A stretch of 64,000 bases of DNA from Isoetes taiwanensis (GCA_021234155.1 JAJEKV010000092.1:1686561-1750560); one strand, 5' to 3'. Positions 1-12,343 are shown, counted from the stretch's first letter. Made by a program: numbers and translations. Notes: generated by a model from the sequence alone, not told the origin.

Positions 1-628
1 ATGTTGAGCCTGCATCACAGTAGCTTCCAGTTTTTTTGCATCATGGCTAGTGAGAGGCTTCTGGAAAAGGAACGTCATGCCGCTGGAACTGCTAGATATG
101 AAATGATATGAGAACTAAATTTAAGAAAAATAATAGTGATTCTTTACCCCCTTTCACGTCGCTTACAATTAATCGGAACTCTGTTTGCCTCAGCTGCAGG
201 TGCTGCAGAAAAGAACCCATTCAGGTTATGGCTATGCCATACCGAGCAAAACCCATATAGTCCAATTTCCGGGCCAGGGACACAAAACTTCCAACTCTAC
301 ACCTTTCCCAAAAGCCGGTATGGCGAATCCGACATTGCTCCGATAACATGAAAATCTGCATGTCACTTCGTCTGCTCTCCATCCTCTTAGTTGTGAGCGG
401 GCGGAAGGGCGGAACAAAGCCTGGAGATAGCACGCCCTGCTTCCTCTATCATACAAATTTGAAATCAGCATTCAATGCAGGCAACCAGCGTACCGCAAGG
501 GGGAACGCAAGATGAAGGGAACGCCGCATGCGACGTAACATGCGGCGTTCCCTCGCACGCGACCCAAAGCTATCACAAAATAAAAAAGAAGATGTTGTCT
601 TCTTTTTAGATATGGCAAGAATATAGAA
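1..628. other. Intergenic, no gene seen; contains a perfect hairpin
   Basis: I see no coding similarity here. The only structure is a 15-bp perfect inverted repeat (arms 516-530 and 539-553, 8-base loop), GC-rich and centred on GCCGCATG. It could be a cruciform or a small foldback remnant. Nothing links it to a gene. Confidence 0.5.
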
Positions 629-1030
629 GTGCAAGCAAAGTGTGCTATGTCTGTTGTGAGTAATATGTTTGGTGAGAATGGGCAGAGGAGAATGTATGAT
701 GAGGTTTATGCTAAAGAGCTAGAGAAGTTAGATGAGTTGGATCGTAACGCTAGTGCCATAAATGAGCAGGTTTTGGCAGATTCTAAAATTGAAGAAACCA
801 AATCAGGTACTTTGATTTCTGCTATCGGTGGCTTGTTAGACAGTTTGTAGATGCCAACTTCTGGTCTTCCATTGTCTTTAGCTGTCAACATATCTCCAGA
901 TCAGGTAGTTCATCAAATGAAGTATGCTGACATAGAATTAAACAAAGATATTGATATGTTGTCTGAGAGCAATCCAGTTGTGAGGAATTCCATGATGATC
1001 TGTGTAATTGATGATCTAAACCTTTTTTAA
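629..1030 (+). pseudogene. Unrecognised ORF interrupted by one stop
   Basis: A reading frame runs from 629 to a TAG at 848-850. It then continues in the same frame from an ATG at 851 to a TAA at 1028-1030, about 133 residues in all. The first half is acidic and probably helical (for example YAKELEKLDELDRNASAINE). I do not recognise the protein. The continued frame after the TAG suggests a single older ORF broken by a nonsense change, perhaps a transposon or gene fragment. Chance cannot be excluded at this length. Confidence 0.3.
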
Positions 1031-1747
1031 TGATCCGTTTTAATCATTGTAATTTTGTTCAAAATGTAAAAAGTGTATAATGTTCACTTAAAACTATGTA
1101 CTCTTCATTTTGTAAGTAAATAAGATGAGAATGTTTAGTAAAAAAAAATGACACTTCAGAATGTAACTAACTCTAAAAAATGTAACTAAGTTGCAATTCC
1201 TTAATAGAACTATGTGCACGTGGCACTCTAGGATTGGCAAATAATTCAGAATTGCAACAACCCAAACTTTACGTGTAACAAATCCTTGTGTGGACCACAC
1301 CCCCAGCCAACACTCCATGCAGTCGTATTTTCTAGTAGTAATTAATCGACAATGTAAGTAGTAGAGCAGATGGCGAGCATTGAAGACTTTAGATACACGT
1401 ATTACAATCATGTAAACGTATTGTGTTCTCAAAGACCAAGATGAAATCAAGAAGATTTCAATTCCCTTGTACACTTCATTAAATCTGTAAATCAGATGGA
1501 CGAAGCTTCAAGAATTGTCTTTCTTATGTAACCTCCATCCGACTGGGCAAGGGCAGGCTAGCATCTCTTGTCTGCCATTTCCGCACAAATACTTCTATGT
1601 GCTGAGATGTAATATTGTATAATGGCATACAGACATTACTGCAATAAAATTTTTGAGATTGTATTCATGTCGTATCAGAACCTTTATCTGTTGAATATTA
1701 ATAGCTTGGAGCTTTCAAATTCTTTCTGATTTGCAACTGATGCTTAT
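1031..1747. other. Intergenic AT-rich sequence, downstream of NAA30
   Basis: No gene or repeat is recognised. The right part lies immediately 3' of the NAA30 stop codon (minus strand) and probably holds its 3' UTR and polyadenylation signals, which I did not pin down. Confidence 0.4.
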
Positions 1748-4373
1748 CTATTTGTGGTCATGACAATTATGGTAACCATGCTCATGCCAGTGTAGCTGAT
1801 CACTTTGGTACTCGTGATAGTGGTTATGGGCACAAGTGCCACCATGCTCATGACCATGATAATGTTGATGACTATGTGCCTGATGGTGATCATGATCATG
1901 ATGCTCATGGGAGCAAGAGTGACATCCTTCCTCAGCATACCGATGATCAAAATCATTCAAATCGGCCTTTGGAAACTGCAACTTCAGCCGAAACGCATCT
2001 GCCCCATTCAGATAGTACTTGTCAAGTCTTTTTGCTCGTATAAACCCCAGATTTCCATACAGTGCAAGAGCCCCCTTATTTGTAACTTCAGCTTCAAGGG
2101 CCACCTGCAGATGTAGTATTCATTTAAACTGTTGTAGACTTCTAAATTCACAATCACAAAACATTCTACACCATTGGGAAACTGTCATTGTACCTCATCA
2201 CACCCTGATGCTCGCATCACCTCAATACACCGAGTAACTAACTCTGTAGCTGAACCATTTACAAAGTTAAAGATATAGGCGTATATATATATTATAAAAT
2301 GCCTTTATATTGTCTGTAGCATACCTATTCCCCTTCCTCTGTAAGGTTTAATCACTACAAGCATAGCTATATAACCTCGAAAAGTACTTCGGTGTTGACC
2401 CATCTTACAAACTATTGTACCCACACACTTGTCGCCATGGAAAGCCTGTATAATGGCAGAGGACAAATAAATGTAGGCAGATCCTTCGACATAAACAAGA
2501 GCAATGCATGACTAATGAAGTATACAACACATGATTACGGAAGTAACAATTTCTTTTCAAAGGTGGAAGAGGCTTTCTCCAATATAGATTCATTTTAAAC
2601 AGAACAAAGATAAATCTTCTATGTGAAATACATTAGCACTAAGCACCAACCACCTTCCTAGTGATCTTCTGCCCTTTGCTCTGGGGTCATGTTAATGCAT
2701 AGGTACAGCTCCTTATTACAACAATCTCATCCATGCCCCTAGTAACGTACAACTTCCATAGTGGCAGGCCACGCTTTCATTGTCACCTTCCTCTTTCAAC
2801 TAGATTAGTTTCATTATCATGCCTTTGTAATAGTAATGTTTATAAATACCACCCCCTGTATATTAATAACTGTTGGCATACCAGGACTCTATCTAACTAG
2901 AAATTATTTCCTATAACACTTTCTAACCAGTGGACCTTAACTGACAGCCCAGAAAGGCCAATAATAAGAGTTCAAAAGCACATGAACAACAACAGCAATC
3001 TATCATAATAGAAACTCTGGTTGGACTGTCAAAAATTTAAGAATCGTATATGCAGACCTCTCATGAATAACTGTTCCTTTAACCAATGTATGCGTCATAT
3101 CCACTGTGCATGAAGTTGATAAGAGAATGTATGGGAGGAGGTTCGTCATGCAAGTACTAAAGGGCATTCTCTAAAATGCTGAAGGTTGTATTCTGCATTT
3201 AAAGAAGTTCAAATATGCCCAGAGATTGCACATATTTGAAATTTCAGACATGTTTAAGATATGCTGAATTAGTCTTCTTTTCTGCTACTCAAGTCAATTA
3301 TATGCAAAAGTACTTTTGTAACAGAGCCTACAAAATTTGTATTTTTTGTAACAGATCCTCCAAAATTACTAAGTACTAACATGCAGCATCATAAATGTCA
3401 CTTTAGAAGAACATTTTCAACTAGATAAAATTCCTCATATGTATTCTTGGCCATGTAAGATCATGTTGTACTAGTCTTCTTTTCTGCTATCCAAGTCAAT
3501 TGGAGTATTTTTGTATTAGATCCAATAAGTAAAGTCGAATATGCAGAAGAACATAGTAAATGAAAAGTTCCTATTCAGTTTATTTCATTATACTCCATTA
3601 GATAATAACCTACAATTTTAGCGCCAACTTTTAATGCATAGGTAATGCCTGGCCTTAATATTTGAGCTCAGCCATAGTGTTGAGTCTTGCCAAGATGGTC
3701 CTTCCCTCATGTGGGTGTGAAAATAAACTAAAGTTAATCTCCTTATAAGGCATGCCATTTCCATTGCCTAGGGCCCCTTCTAATTCTCTCTGTATTGTTT
3801 CAAATTTAATGGATATAACTAGGGCAAGCCACTCTGGCTATGCACTAAAGCAGCTCATCAAATCTGCTGGCCTATTAAAGATAATCTGGAGTTCTGAGTT
3901 CTGAGTTCTTTTTAGCACAATGACTTTTCAATCAGAACTTGGTCAACGTGCTGTTAAATCGCTACCTAAAGGAGCAAACATTCAATTATGTTTATCGATT
4001 CATTATTTCATTTCACTCAGCTAAAACAGTTGCATTTCATAACTAGTACCAGAAAAAAGAACAGTATTCAACGTAGTAAAGTTAGGAAAGATGGTAAGAG
4101 ATTTTCATCCATTTTCCTTGCACAAAGCCGAACATCAGAAGGCAAAGAGTAATGATTCCAGAAGGGGAAGCTAAATGAAACATATATACGTACGAGAAAG
4201 CAGAGGTTTGGCCAAAGCGAAATGAAATAACGGTATGTAAATATGGAGTATGGCTCGCTCAGCTCTTGATCCACCAGGTTCATGATCAAGGGCAGCTGCT
4301 CCTCGCCTTCATAGCATTGATAACGAATGATAACATCCTCTTCCTTGAGAGCTGCCACAGACGGCTCCGACAT
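1748..4373 (-). CDS. NAA30: N-alpha-acetyltransferase 30 (NatC catalytic subunit), 4 exons, His-rich tail
   Basis: This is a GNAT-fold acetyltransferase that would acetylate N-termini starting with Met plus a hydrophobic residue as the NatC catalytic subunit. Exons on the minus strand are 4373-4194, 2445-2325, 2249-2194 and 2104-1748. All have GT/AG borders and compatible phases, giving 237 residues. Visible family signatures are [18 protein letters not shown] in exon 1, the acetyl-CoA loop PYRGRGIATELV across exons 2 and 3, and [16 protein letters not shown] then YYLNG.DAFRLKL in exon 4. The ATG at 4373 is chosen because the conserved domain starts soon after it. The odd part is the C-terminus: about 73 residues after the catalytic core contain 23 His and 4 Cys and are in frame with it. 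Plant NAA30 proteins that I know end near the core. Intron 1 (about 1.75 kb) holds a possible copia scrap. The gene looks intact. Confidence 0.9.
3090..3250 (+). mobile_element. Possible Ty1/copia scrap inside NAA30 intron 1
   Basis: Read on the plus strand, this stretch gives a frame containing [12 protein letters not shown], a stop, then NAEGCILHL. This is reminiscent of the copia RNase H region (HWEAVKWVLRYLKGT...GL.F). It is short, carries stops, and no LTRs were found. The match is by eye only. Confidence 0.3.
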
Positions 4374-4446
4374 ATCTTAGTGCATATTCGCCCTAGCTAT
4401 GCCTCCAAATTTTCGGTATATATGTAAAAAGTACCTATTAAAAGTA

Positions 4447-4901
4447 GGGAAAAACTCTGAAATACCCTTATGTTTTGCTAAAATTAACAAAACGCCCCTA
4501 GTTTTGGAGGTATTTTAATGGAAATGATCATAACTTTTTTGTGATGATCCAAATGAGAATGAGTCTTTCAGATATATTGTAGAAAAAATTGAGATATTTC
4601 CATGAAAGTTAACATCTTCTGAATCGGATTCCGAAATCTCAAGTTATGGTCTCGTAAATCCCTCTGAAATTTCTACAATTTTCTTGTGTATTAAAAATAG
4701 CATAACTTGTGATTTAAGATCCGATTTATATGATCTTACCTTTGATGGAAAGATCTCATCCTCCTTTACAATAGTCCTGAAAGGCTCATTCTCATTTGTA
4801 TCATCACAAAAAAGTTATGACCATTTCCATTAAAATACCCCCAAAACTAGGGGGCGTTTTGTTAATTTTAGCAAAACATAAGGGTATTTCAGAGTTTTTC
4901 C
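4447..4901. mobile_element. Palindromic MITE with 10-bp target duplication (Mutator-type)
   Basis: The 455-bp element is almost one long inverted repeat. It starts GGGAAAAACTCTGAAATACC and its right end is the near-exact reverse complement, with arms matching for about 170 bp each side. It is flanked by the perfect 10-bp direct repeat ATTAAAAGTA (4437-4446 and 4902-4911). Long terminal inverted repeats with a 9-10 bp target duplication are typical of Mutator-like non-autonomous elements. It sits about 70 bp upstream of the NAA30 start codon, so it is in or next to the promoter or 5' UTR. Confidence 0.85.
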
Positions 4902-5008
4902 ATTAAAAGTATTTTTCAAAACATTGACATTGACATTCGAAAGTATATTTTCTGTACCGTGTACAGCCCCCGCTTCTTGCCCCCAACAAATCTGGTGCAC
5001 TCTGATTC

Positions 5009-5116
5009 CCATGTTGATTTGCACTAGAGCATTTTTCTATTGAATTGCAAGTCCCAGATATTGCCAGATTTCCATGTTGATTTGCACTAGAGGATTTTTC
5101 TATTGAATTGCAAGTC
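5009..5116. repeat. Tandem duplication, 63-bp period, two copies
   Basis: A 45-bp segment at 5009-5053 starting CCATGTTGATTTGCACTAGA recurs at 5072-5116 with one mismatch. No gene is associated with it. Confidence 0.85.
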
Positions 5117-5379
5117 GATTTTATGATTGCTATTGCTAGTGGCCTAGATCTTCACCTTGCTCGTTCAATTGTCAATTATCCTACATGCCGATGCTTCTCT
5201 TCCAAAATCTGTTGTTATTAAAAGTTGCTACATATTCTGAACGAGGTGCACCTTGGACTACCACAGTCGTCGGATTCGTCAATCTTATGACCCAGATCGT
5301 ATGTTAGGACCCTTGGACATCTCTCGTTTCGCTTATAGTCATTTATGTTTGGAGGCGCCTATGATTTTGAAATATGAAA

Positions 5380-5461
5380 TACGATTTTGCCTAAGGTTTT
5401 GAGGGCATATCGAACCTCTATACGATTTTGCCTAAGGTTTTGAGGGAATATCGAATCTCTA
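5380..5461. repeat. Tandem duplication, 41-bp unit, two copies
   Basis: The unit starting TACGATTTTGCCTAAGGTTT at 5380 repeats at 5421 with few changes. The surrounding 5.1-5.8 kb holds no recognisable gene. Confidence 0.8.
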
Positions 5462-5789
5462 TACGACTGCCTAAGATTTTAGAATATTAAATACGGGAGC
5501 TCGAACCTCTACCAAAATAATTCAATGTCCTAACTAAGATTACTTTAACCAATATACCCAGTAAGTGCGATTATTTTTTATCTTGAATCTATGTTTTTTT
5601 ATAACAACTTATTCGATTGTTTTAGGGATATATGGTCTATGATTTTAGGAGTTGTTATTTTTATATCCATATCAAATCCCCTTGGAACCTCCTGTTAATT
5701 ATTATCATGAGAAAGATCACTGTAATATGGGACTAAAAACCTAGCAGACGAAATGATCCACTAAGCAAGCCACCCATAAACAGTCAATG

Positions 5790-6960
5790 TCACATAGCTT
5801 GTCCTACTTTGAGGCACTTAGTAGCCTCATCATAATCAACATGCTCTCTTGCAGTCACTTCATCACCAATAGACATCATGTTATCATACCCTAAAATACT
5901 AGGAGGTGGAGATGCTGCACGAGACATCATTATGCTTCTCCTGACAATCATCCATTTAGTTTGATGCCATGACTCCTTTGAACATCTATCATTACTACCA
6001 TCAAACATGGCCTCATCAGGACCATGAGCACATTCAGAAATCTATATACTATGAGGATCAACCTTAAGAGGAGCAATGGATGAAGAAGCATGTGTCACTT
6101 TAAGAGCTCGTATGATAGAAGATGAGCTCTGCTCTTGGACAAGCAAAGGAGCAAGAACTAAAGGTTCAACATAAATAGAAGGTTCTTGAGCATCTGTATG
6201 AACCTGAGGCTGGATATCATGTTGAAAAGAAGTAAAAGCCTCATGTTTAGGAAACAAACGAACCAATTCTGGACCATTCAGTAGTTTGAGGTCTAGCTTT
6301 TTATACCATGAGCCACTCTTCACCACAATACAATCTGGCAATGGCGAGCCAAGCAGTAAAGAAACAAAAATTCTGAAGCCATTCATAATCGAATGAGAAA
6401 TTTGCATGCCTACTAGAAATTGATGAGTCATCAAATCAGGAGGTAGATTAGAGATTGAAAACCAGCAGGGCATTTTCAATGCATTAACCATACTAGGAGA
6501 AAAACCAGGAAAGTAATATTGATATATCAAGTAATCCACCAATCGGATCAATCTCTTTAGACACCAAACTATCCACTGCATCACTGCTCTCAAACATAAT
6601 TAAAACTATACTTTTGTCAACAACTTGATAGATTGAAAAGGAGCGAGTTGAAGATGCCGTAATAAACGAGCCAACCAGATACAAAATCATATAAAATCTA
6701 GATTATCACTAGTAAATTATCTAATTACTGCACGTGAAGATAAGTTCTCAGCACATCTAACATACGCCTGATGATTCATTTCCACCACAGGAACATTTAC
6801 ACATCATCAGGGGGAGCAGATCTTGTTGTAACTGAGACTGCCGAGCTTTTAAAGTATCCAAAATTGCAATCAATTCTTCTTTGATCCCCTGAGACAAAAC
6901 CTGCAAAGCTGCTGAGATACAAGCCTTTCTAGAGGCCCCAATCACATTCTTACAATCCAA
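5790..6960 (-). pseudogene. Degenerate DUF4283/LINE ORF1-like sequence
   Basis: Several overlapping minus-strand frames are best read as one eroded coding region. The frame at 6690-6493 gives LVGSF...KSIVLIMFESSDAVDSLV and shifts to the frame at 6593-6042, which has PCWFSISNLPPDLMTHQFL. The arrangement of a beta-rich FES-type segment followed by W..I.NLP resembles DUF4283 proteins, found as gag-like ORF1 of plant LINEs. The flanking frames (5790-6008 and 6757-6960) have no recognisable identity. No zinc knuckle or reverse transcriptase follows. This is a family-level guess from motif layout only. Confidence 0.35.
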
Positions 6961-7575
6961 TCACTAAATTGTTGAAATGACACTCTTGATATAGAGTTAG
7001 ACGACTGCCAAACACCAGCACTAACTGAAGCCCGAGGAGCTACATTAGATATAGAGGCCTGAAATCTGACTGTGAAAACTCACCAATAGAATCCCGACCT
7101 CCAGCATGAATATCTTGCAAAGGCGAAAAGTCCCCTTCTTGAGGAATTACAGGACTCTCTTTAAGCAAAGGAGATGGATTTGCTATTGAATTGCTTACCT
7201 CAAGTCGTCTACACCCTTCAAGCCGAGTATGCTAGACAAAATCCCGCATGTCTTTAAAAACACCATGCAATTGAATAATAGGAGAACTTTTCATATCTTC
7301 CTATGTGATTTGAGGGGAATCATGCGCCGACAAGACAGAAGTAGCCTTCCATTGATTCATGGCCTGCTTTATTGCTTTCTTGGCCTTCTGTCCCATCTCA
7401 CATAAAAATCAAACAGGCCAGTTCCAGCCCCTAAATTGAAAGTGAACTGTAACAAAAATGATAGTAATAGAAAGCTCTCTAAACAAGGTTTCCAAAGAGC
7501 TGAAGAACGCTGAAAGCGGTGTCCGAATGCAAGAGTTATGCTAGAAAACCTATGCCATCTTCAGGAACACATCTC
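6961..7575. other. Intergenic, nothing recognised
   Basis: Short stop-rich frames only. It may be a continuation of the eroded ORF to its left. Confidence 0.3.
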
Positions 7576-7654
7576 TCACGAGAGCATCTTCCTCCATTGC
7601 CCCAGGATTATAATGTCATCTTTTTTCACAAAAATTACAAAGGACATGCTATAG

Positions 7655-7880
7655 CATGGCATGGAGCGTGGTGAGAGCAGAGGGGAAGAGGAGGGGAAGG
7701 GGCAGAGGAGGTATATATTGTTGAGGAGAGGGCAAAGGGGGTACTCGTTGAGGAGGAAGGAAGAAAGGGGCAGAGAGGAAGGGCAAACTGAAAAGGGGGA
7801 AGGGGGACGAGAGGAAGAGGGAAGAGGCAGGGAGGAAGAGGCAGATAGGGGAGGGGAGAGGCATGGAGGAGAAGTTGGGG
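7655..7880. repeat. GA-rich low-complexity tract
   Basis: The plus strand is almost entirely purine (GAGGAAG-type motifs) for about 220 bp. Open frames through it are compositional artefacts (Glu/Arg/Gly on one strand, Ser/Pro/Leu on the other). Confidence 0.8.
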
Positions 7881-7889
7881 GATAAATTT

Positions 7890-10037
7890 CCAAGCAGAAC
7901 CAACCCAAAAAATAGATTTTAAAATATAATTAACAGATTAATTTTAAAATATAGGTAACAATTAATTTAATTAAGTATAAATTAAATTAATCAATATTCC
8001 ATTAGAAACCTTTCTTGACTTGGTCGTCGAGAAGGCAATCTCCATCATAAATACCAATCTCCCTCAATTATAAATTGAAAGCCATGTCTTCCAAACATGA
8101 TTGTTCCTTTCATATTCGTCGACCTTTAGATTTGATATTGCCACCTTATTGTAGTATATCGATTATGGATCATATATAAAGAACTTTGAAAAAATTGATT
8201 ATGTAAACAAACAGCTTACAGCCATTGGCTTTTGTTTTGATACAGTTGACTTTCAATTTACACAGAGATTAAGAATTGCCTTTGATTTTAACAGATATCT
8301 TCATAAATTGGTTTGGCTTTGAGTAGAGATATCTAAAGCATCAGCTTGGCTATAGGAATCTCATAACCCTCTTCAATCCAAAAATCGGCTTGACTCCAAA
8401 CCACTTCTCATAGGCTTTTTCGATCCAAACCTCTTCTCAGATGGTTCTTAGATCCTTCCAATTTTGGCTGCAAAAATAGAAACCTTGGGAAGAATAAAAA
8501 GGCCAAGCAGGGAGCGCATCTCTGATAGTCAGTTGATATATTTTTGCCCAGAGCTCTGCCATAGCTGTGTATAAGCTAGTGATCCCTGCGTGCCATTATA
8601 GGCCAAGGATTTCAGACCCAAGAACGAGGGCTTTCAGGGTCCTCAGGCAGTTGTGCTTCTGTAATTGCAAAAGAACAACTGTTCTGGCAGAAGATGCTCT
8701 ATTTCCATAAAACCTTGAGCACATCCTACAAATGATGGAACAAACACAAAAAAAGGTTTTGCCTAAAAGTTCTACCCTTAGATTCAAATAGAACTTTCAA
8801 ATAGATAGATAGATAGTATTTTTATGTCACGCCACATTGGCAACATCAGACTTGAACACGAGATCTCTTAATTGCTAACCCAATGGACTAGCCATAAGAT
8901 AGAGATACTAGGATAGAAAGTTTGATCGCCGGCCGCTATAGCCATAGTCAACCATTTCAAGAAGCCAAGAAGCCTCAACCAAAAAGCCAAGAAGCTCCAA
9001 CCATTCCATTCCACAGCCTTTGTATCATCGCCATGGTATTCGGTGAAGATCCTAAGCTATACATGTATGCCATTTTTGTATCAGACTGCCCCTCTGTTTT
9101 CCATACCACATGAAATGTCTCCAAGATTATTTGAACGCAAATGCCTCAGAGAAACATTTGAGTATTCTTGTCTAGGATTTGAGTATGTAGGATCATATCA
9201 AGGAGTATTTTTATGCTAAGAAATCTGCCATTAGTAAGGATGTCCTCGAGGTTTTGTCAGCAGAAGGAGGACCATGGCGATCCCTATGTTGGCAACATCC
9301 TCTGTTATCATGAAAGTCCAGTTGTTACCTCTATTACAAAAATGATTTCAATCTAGCTTCTAAAGTGATGGATATGGAGAATTGCACTGATGGAGATGGA
9401 AGATGTAGCACAAATTGTTGCTCTGGAATAGAATAGAATAGAATTGTTGCTCTGGAAGCAGAGGATTAGAGCCATGCTGGAAATAAAAAAGCCCAAAAGT
9501 ATGTACTATACTAAATTTTAAATTTCAAGCATGGGCGAGAAAAAAAGAGCGGGACACAGTAATGTATTAAAAAAATACATTCATAAAGGGGGACGATTAT
9601 TAATGGCTATTTCTCCATAGATGTTTACATATATCCAAATGGATGGCTAGTTAATTAGGCTTTTATCCTTGAAATTTCTAGCAAATTTTAAATTTCAAGT
9701 ATGGGCTGGGGGCCAAAAAAGGAAGTGAATTACGTCTCCAATATCTCTCTTCAGAGTTGAGGTCCACACCCTTCAGAACTGTCCAGCGTATGATCAAATT
9801 CGAACATGCTACGATGAGTTGGTCAGACCCGATGAGCTGCTACATGTGATATTGAGCATGGCTTCAGTACGAATGCTGAGGTATCTCTGAGATACATCCC
9901 TTCTATGTCAACCACTATTATTACAATACTTCATGTGGCATCAATGCAAGAGTGTATAGACCAAGTTGAAAACAAGTTGCATGCTCATGCTGATTCTATA
10001 GATTTGGAACATTGATCACCAACCCCTCCTATAAAAT
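7890..10037. other. Long intergenic stretch with no gene seen
   Basis: AT-rich sequence with only short frames. Minor features are a GATA tetranucleotide run near 8800-8815 and a short GAATA run near 9427-9445. Confidence 0.45.
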
Positions 10038-10260
10038 GAAACTGATTTCTTGAAATGTTAGGGGTATTGTTTCTGATTTGACTAAAAGAAAGACTTTCTA
10101 CTACTCTTGCTAGATTGAATTTAGACTTTTATTCTCTACAAGAACATAAATGCAAGAAAGATGATATGCAAAAAGTTGCTCCAGTAGTTAAAATGCAATA
10201 TAATGTCCGTGTAGCTGCAGTGGACTCAGCAAAGGCATGGATTCTCCCATATAAGTACGA
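10038..10260 (+). pseudogene. LINE endonuclease N-terminal fragment
   Basis: The frame starting at the ATG gives MKLIS, a stop, then NVRG, matching the (K)LISWNVRG start of LINE apurinic-like endonucleases with the Trp codon turned into a stop. After a frameshift comes LNLDFYSLQEHKCKKDDMQK, which fits the next strand (DI.FLQE.K) with its catalytic Glu. It stops before the GDFN region and abuts an unrelated LINE-A fragment. Confidence 0.5.
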
Positions 10261-10359
10261 AATTTGAGAATTTTAAGCTGTCAAGCAAAAAAGCATTTTA
10301 CTCAAGCTGGAAGACAACTTTATTGTTCATCTCAATCATCATCCTGGGCCTGTTGCAGG

Positions 10360-10905
10360 GGTAAGAAAGATCAGTGGTTCGCCAGATGGAACGTGCAGGA
10401 GCACAGGTGCGTGCAGGTGGACATAGAGGCCGATCGTGACAGCCTGCGGGAGTACCTCGACGCTTGCTTCCTTGGCAAGCTCTGGGACCCCGGTGCTCTA
10501 GAGCAGGTCAAAACGGCCTATTACAAGGAGCACATCAATCCCGTGTTAGCCCGGGGCCCGCAGCTCTATCTGCGTTCCCAGCTGCCCCTGAAAAAGCGCA
10601 GACTCATTGCCTCCATTCGCACAGATGCCCACCATCTTCGCATCGAGACGGGCAGGTGGATTGGGGAGCCCCGCCAGGACAGGCTCTGTCAGTGCTGTCA
10701 AACGAGTGCAATTGAGGATGAGTCTCACACTTTCCAGAGTTGCCCAGCATTCAGTCAGATCCGGGCCAGATACGCTCCTTTAGTACGGCTGGACTTGCCC
10801 CTACATTTGCTCATGAACACGCCGTCAGTACGTGCTCTGGGGTCGTACATTCAGGAGGTACTGGATCTGCGAGCTCACCTTTGCCCCCGCCTAGCTGCCT
10901 GCTGA
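10360..10905 (+). pseudogene. LINE-A C-terminal zinc-binding domain fragment
   Basis: The frame to the stop at 10903-10905 encodes the end of a LINE polyprotein. It shows basic KKRRLIASIRTDAHHLRIET followed by CQCCQTSAIEDESHTFQSCP, the CX2C...HX4C knuckle found after the reverse transcriptase in plant LINEs. The rest of the element is absent upstream. The homologous region of the larger LINE-A at 40.4-40.65 kb (minus) carries the same KKRRLIASI motif. Confidence 0.75.
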
Positions 10906-11143
10906 TCAGGCACTACGGGTGCGGTATATGAGTGTACATATTTGTGTGTTTTTGCACTTCGTATATTGGAACAGTTTGTCAGTAGGCTGATTGCTGCCAC
11001 GGTTTTTCCCTCGAAAACCCTTCGGGGCGGGGATTTTTTAATCCGGGTAGTAATCCGCTTGCTGCGCTTTTGTATTGGATCCCATAGACCGATTGGTCTC
11101 CGTGGACGATAAAAATACCTTCCTTCCTTCCTTCCTTTGCTTT
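10906..11143 (+). mobile_element. LINE-A 3' UTR and tail ending in (TTCC)n
   Basis: This follows the C-terminal fragment directly. It contains a GAAAACCCTTCGGGG hairpin-like element, TTGGTCTCCGTGGACGATAA, and ends in a TTCC microsatellite (about 11129-11147). The same 3' end occurs at 24.8-24.95 kb and, on the minus strand, at 40.14-40.26 kb, so it marks the 3' terminus of this family. Confidence 0.7.
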
Positions 11144-11295
11144 GCTCGGACTGAAGATGTTTTTACTCTACTTTTTGTTAGTAAATCGGATTTTATTTTC
11201 TTGTTACTGGACAGGGTGATTTCTTGTTGGTTTGCATGAATTAGGAGGTGTTGAAGGAATTCGGTTGTTGTTGCTACGAAACGCACCAAAATATT

Positions 11296-11619
<324 letters not shown>

Positions 11620-11647
11620 GTCGGCCACATGCTCCAAATTTTTCTAT

Positions 11648-11697
11648 CTCTCATGCTATACGGCGAGAGACAATTTTTATACCGTATAGCATGAGAG
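11648..11697. repeat. Perfect 16-bp hairpin
   Basis: Arms CTCTCATGCTATACGG (11648-11663) and its exact reverse complement (11682-11697) are separated by 18 bases. It lies just right of the GA array and may be the end of the same repeat. Function unknown. Confidence 0.85.
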
Positions 11698-11699
11698 TA

Positions 11700-12343
11700 A
11701 ATGAGAGATAATAATCTCTTGGTGCCTAACCAAGCTGGTTAAGGGCAAAAATAAAAAATGGTCAGACAAAAACAAAAAATGGTCGAATTTTTCCTAACTA
11801 AAGTTTTTCTGGGATCGAAATTTTTGGGATCCCTTGCTTACGGTGACCGCATATCCCTGAAGTTGAACAAGCCTGCACATCATTGAATTTCTTTGCATCC
11901 AGCCATTTTAAGGCTTTGAGGCTCAGCCGTTTTGAGCTTCGGGGTTTCGGATTTGAGGCACGGGCTCGTTGAAAAGCCTCTTATTTGTAAAATTTCGTTG
12001 AAAGAACCCTATTTACATATTTCGTTCAAGAAGCCATGTTTCATTGGAGAAGCTAGGTTTTCAATCTGAGGCATGGCTATTTCGGATTTGAGGCATGGCT
12101 ATGGCAAAGTAGAAGCTCGATGTAGAAGCCATGTTGTGTGAAGAAGACATGTTTGTAGCAATGACATTTTATGCTCAGCTTTGAGATTCGACCTTGAAAT
12201 TCTCTGCTTATCCTCAGCTTTGAGATTTAAGATTTGGGTTCTACATAAAAATCTCTTGAAATGTTATTTCTTTCAAGAACATAGAAAAATAAAATCTGTA
12301 ACAATCTCGAAACTAACAGCTAGAGCTGGAGCTCGAAGCCAAA
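11700..12343. other. Intergenic, nothing recognised
   Basis: Contains small internal echoes such as TTTGAGGCATGGCTAT and TTCGGATTTGAGGCA, but no gene. Confidence 0.4.

Noticed and set aside
516-553. GC-rich hairpin resembling a bacterial terminator
   Set aside because: The DNA is plant nuclear; such terminators do not apply, and no gene ends here.
1805-2116. Met/Ile/Val-rich frames opposite the NAA30 last exon
   Set aside because: They are antisense shadows of the His-rich tail (CAT/GTG codons).
7576-7908. Long Ser/Pro/Leu and Glu/Arg/Gly frames
   Set aside because: They mirror a purine-rich low-complexity tract and lack any domain.
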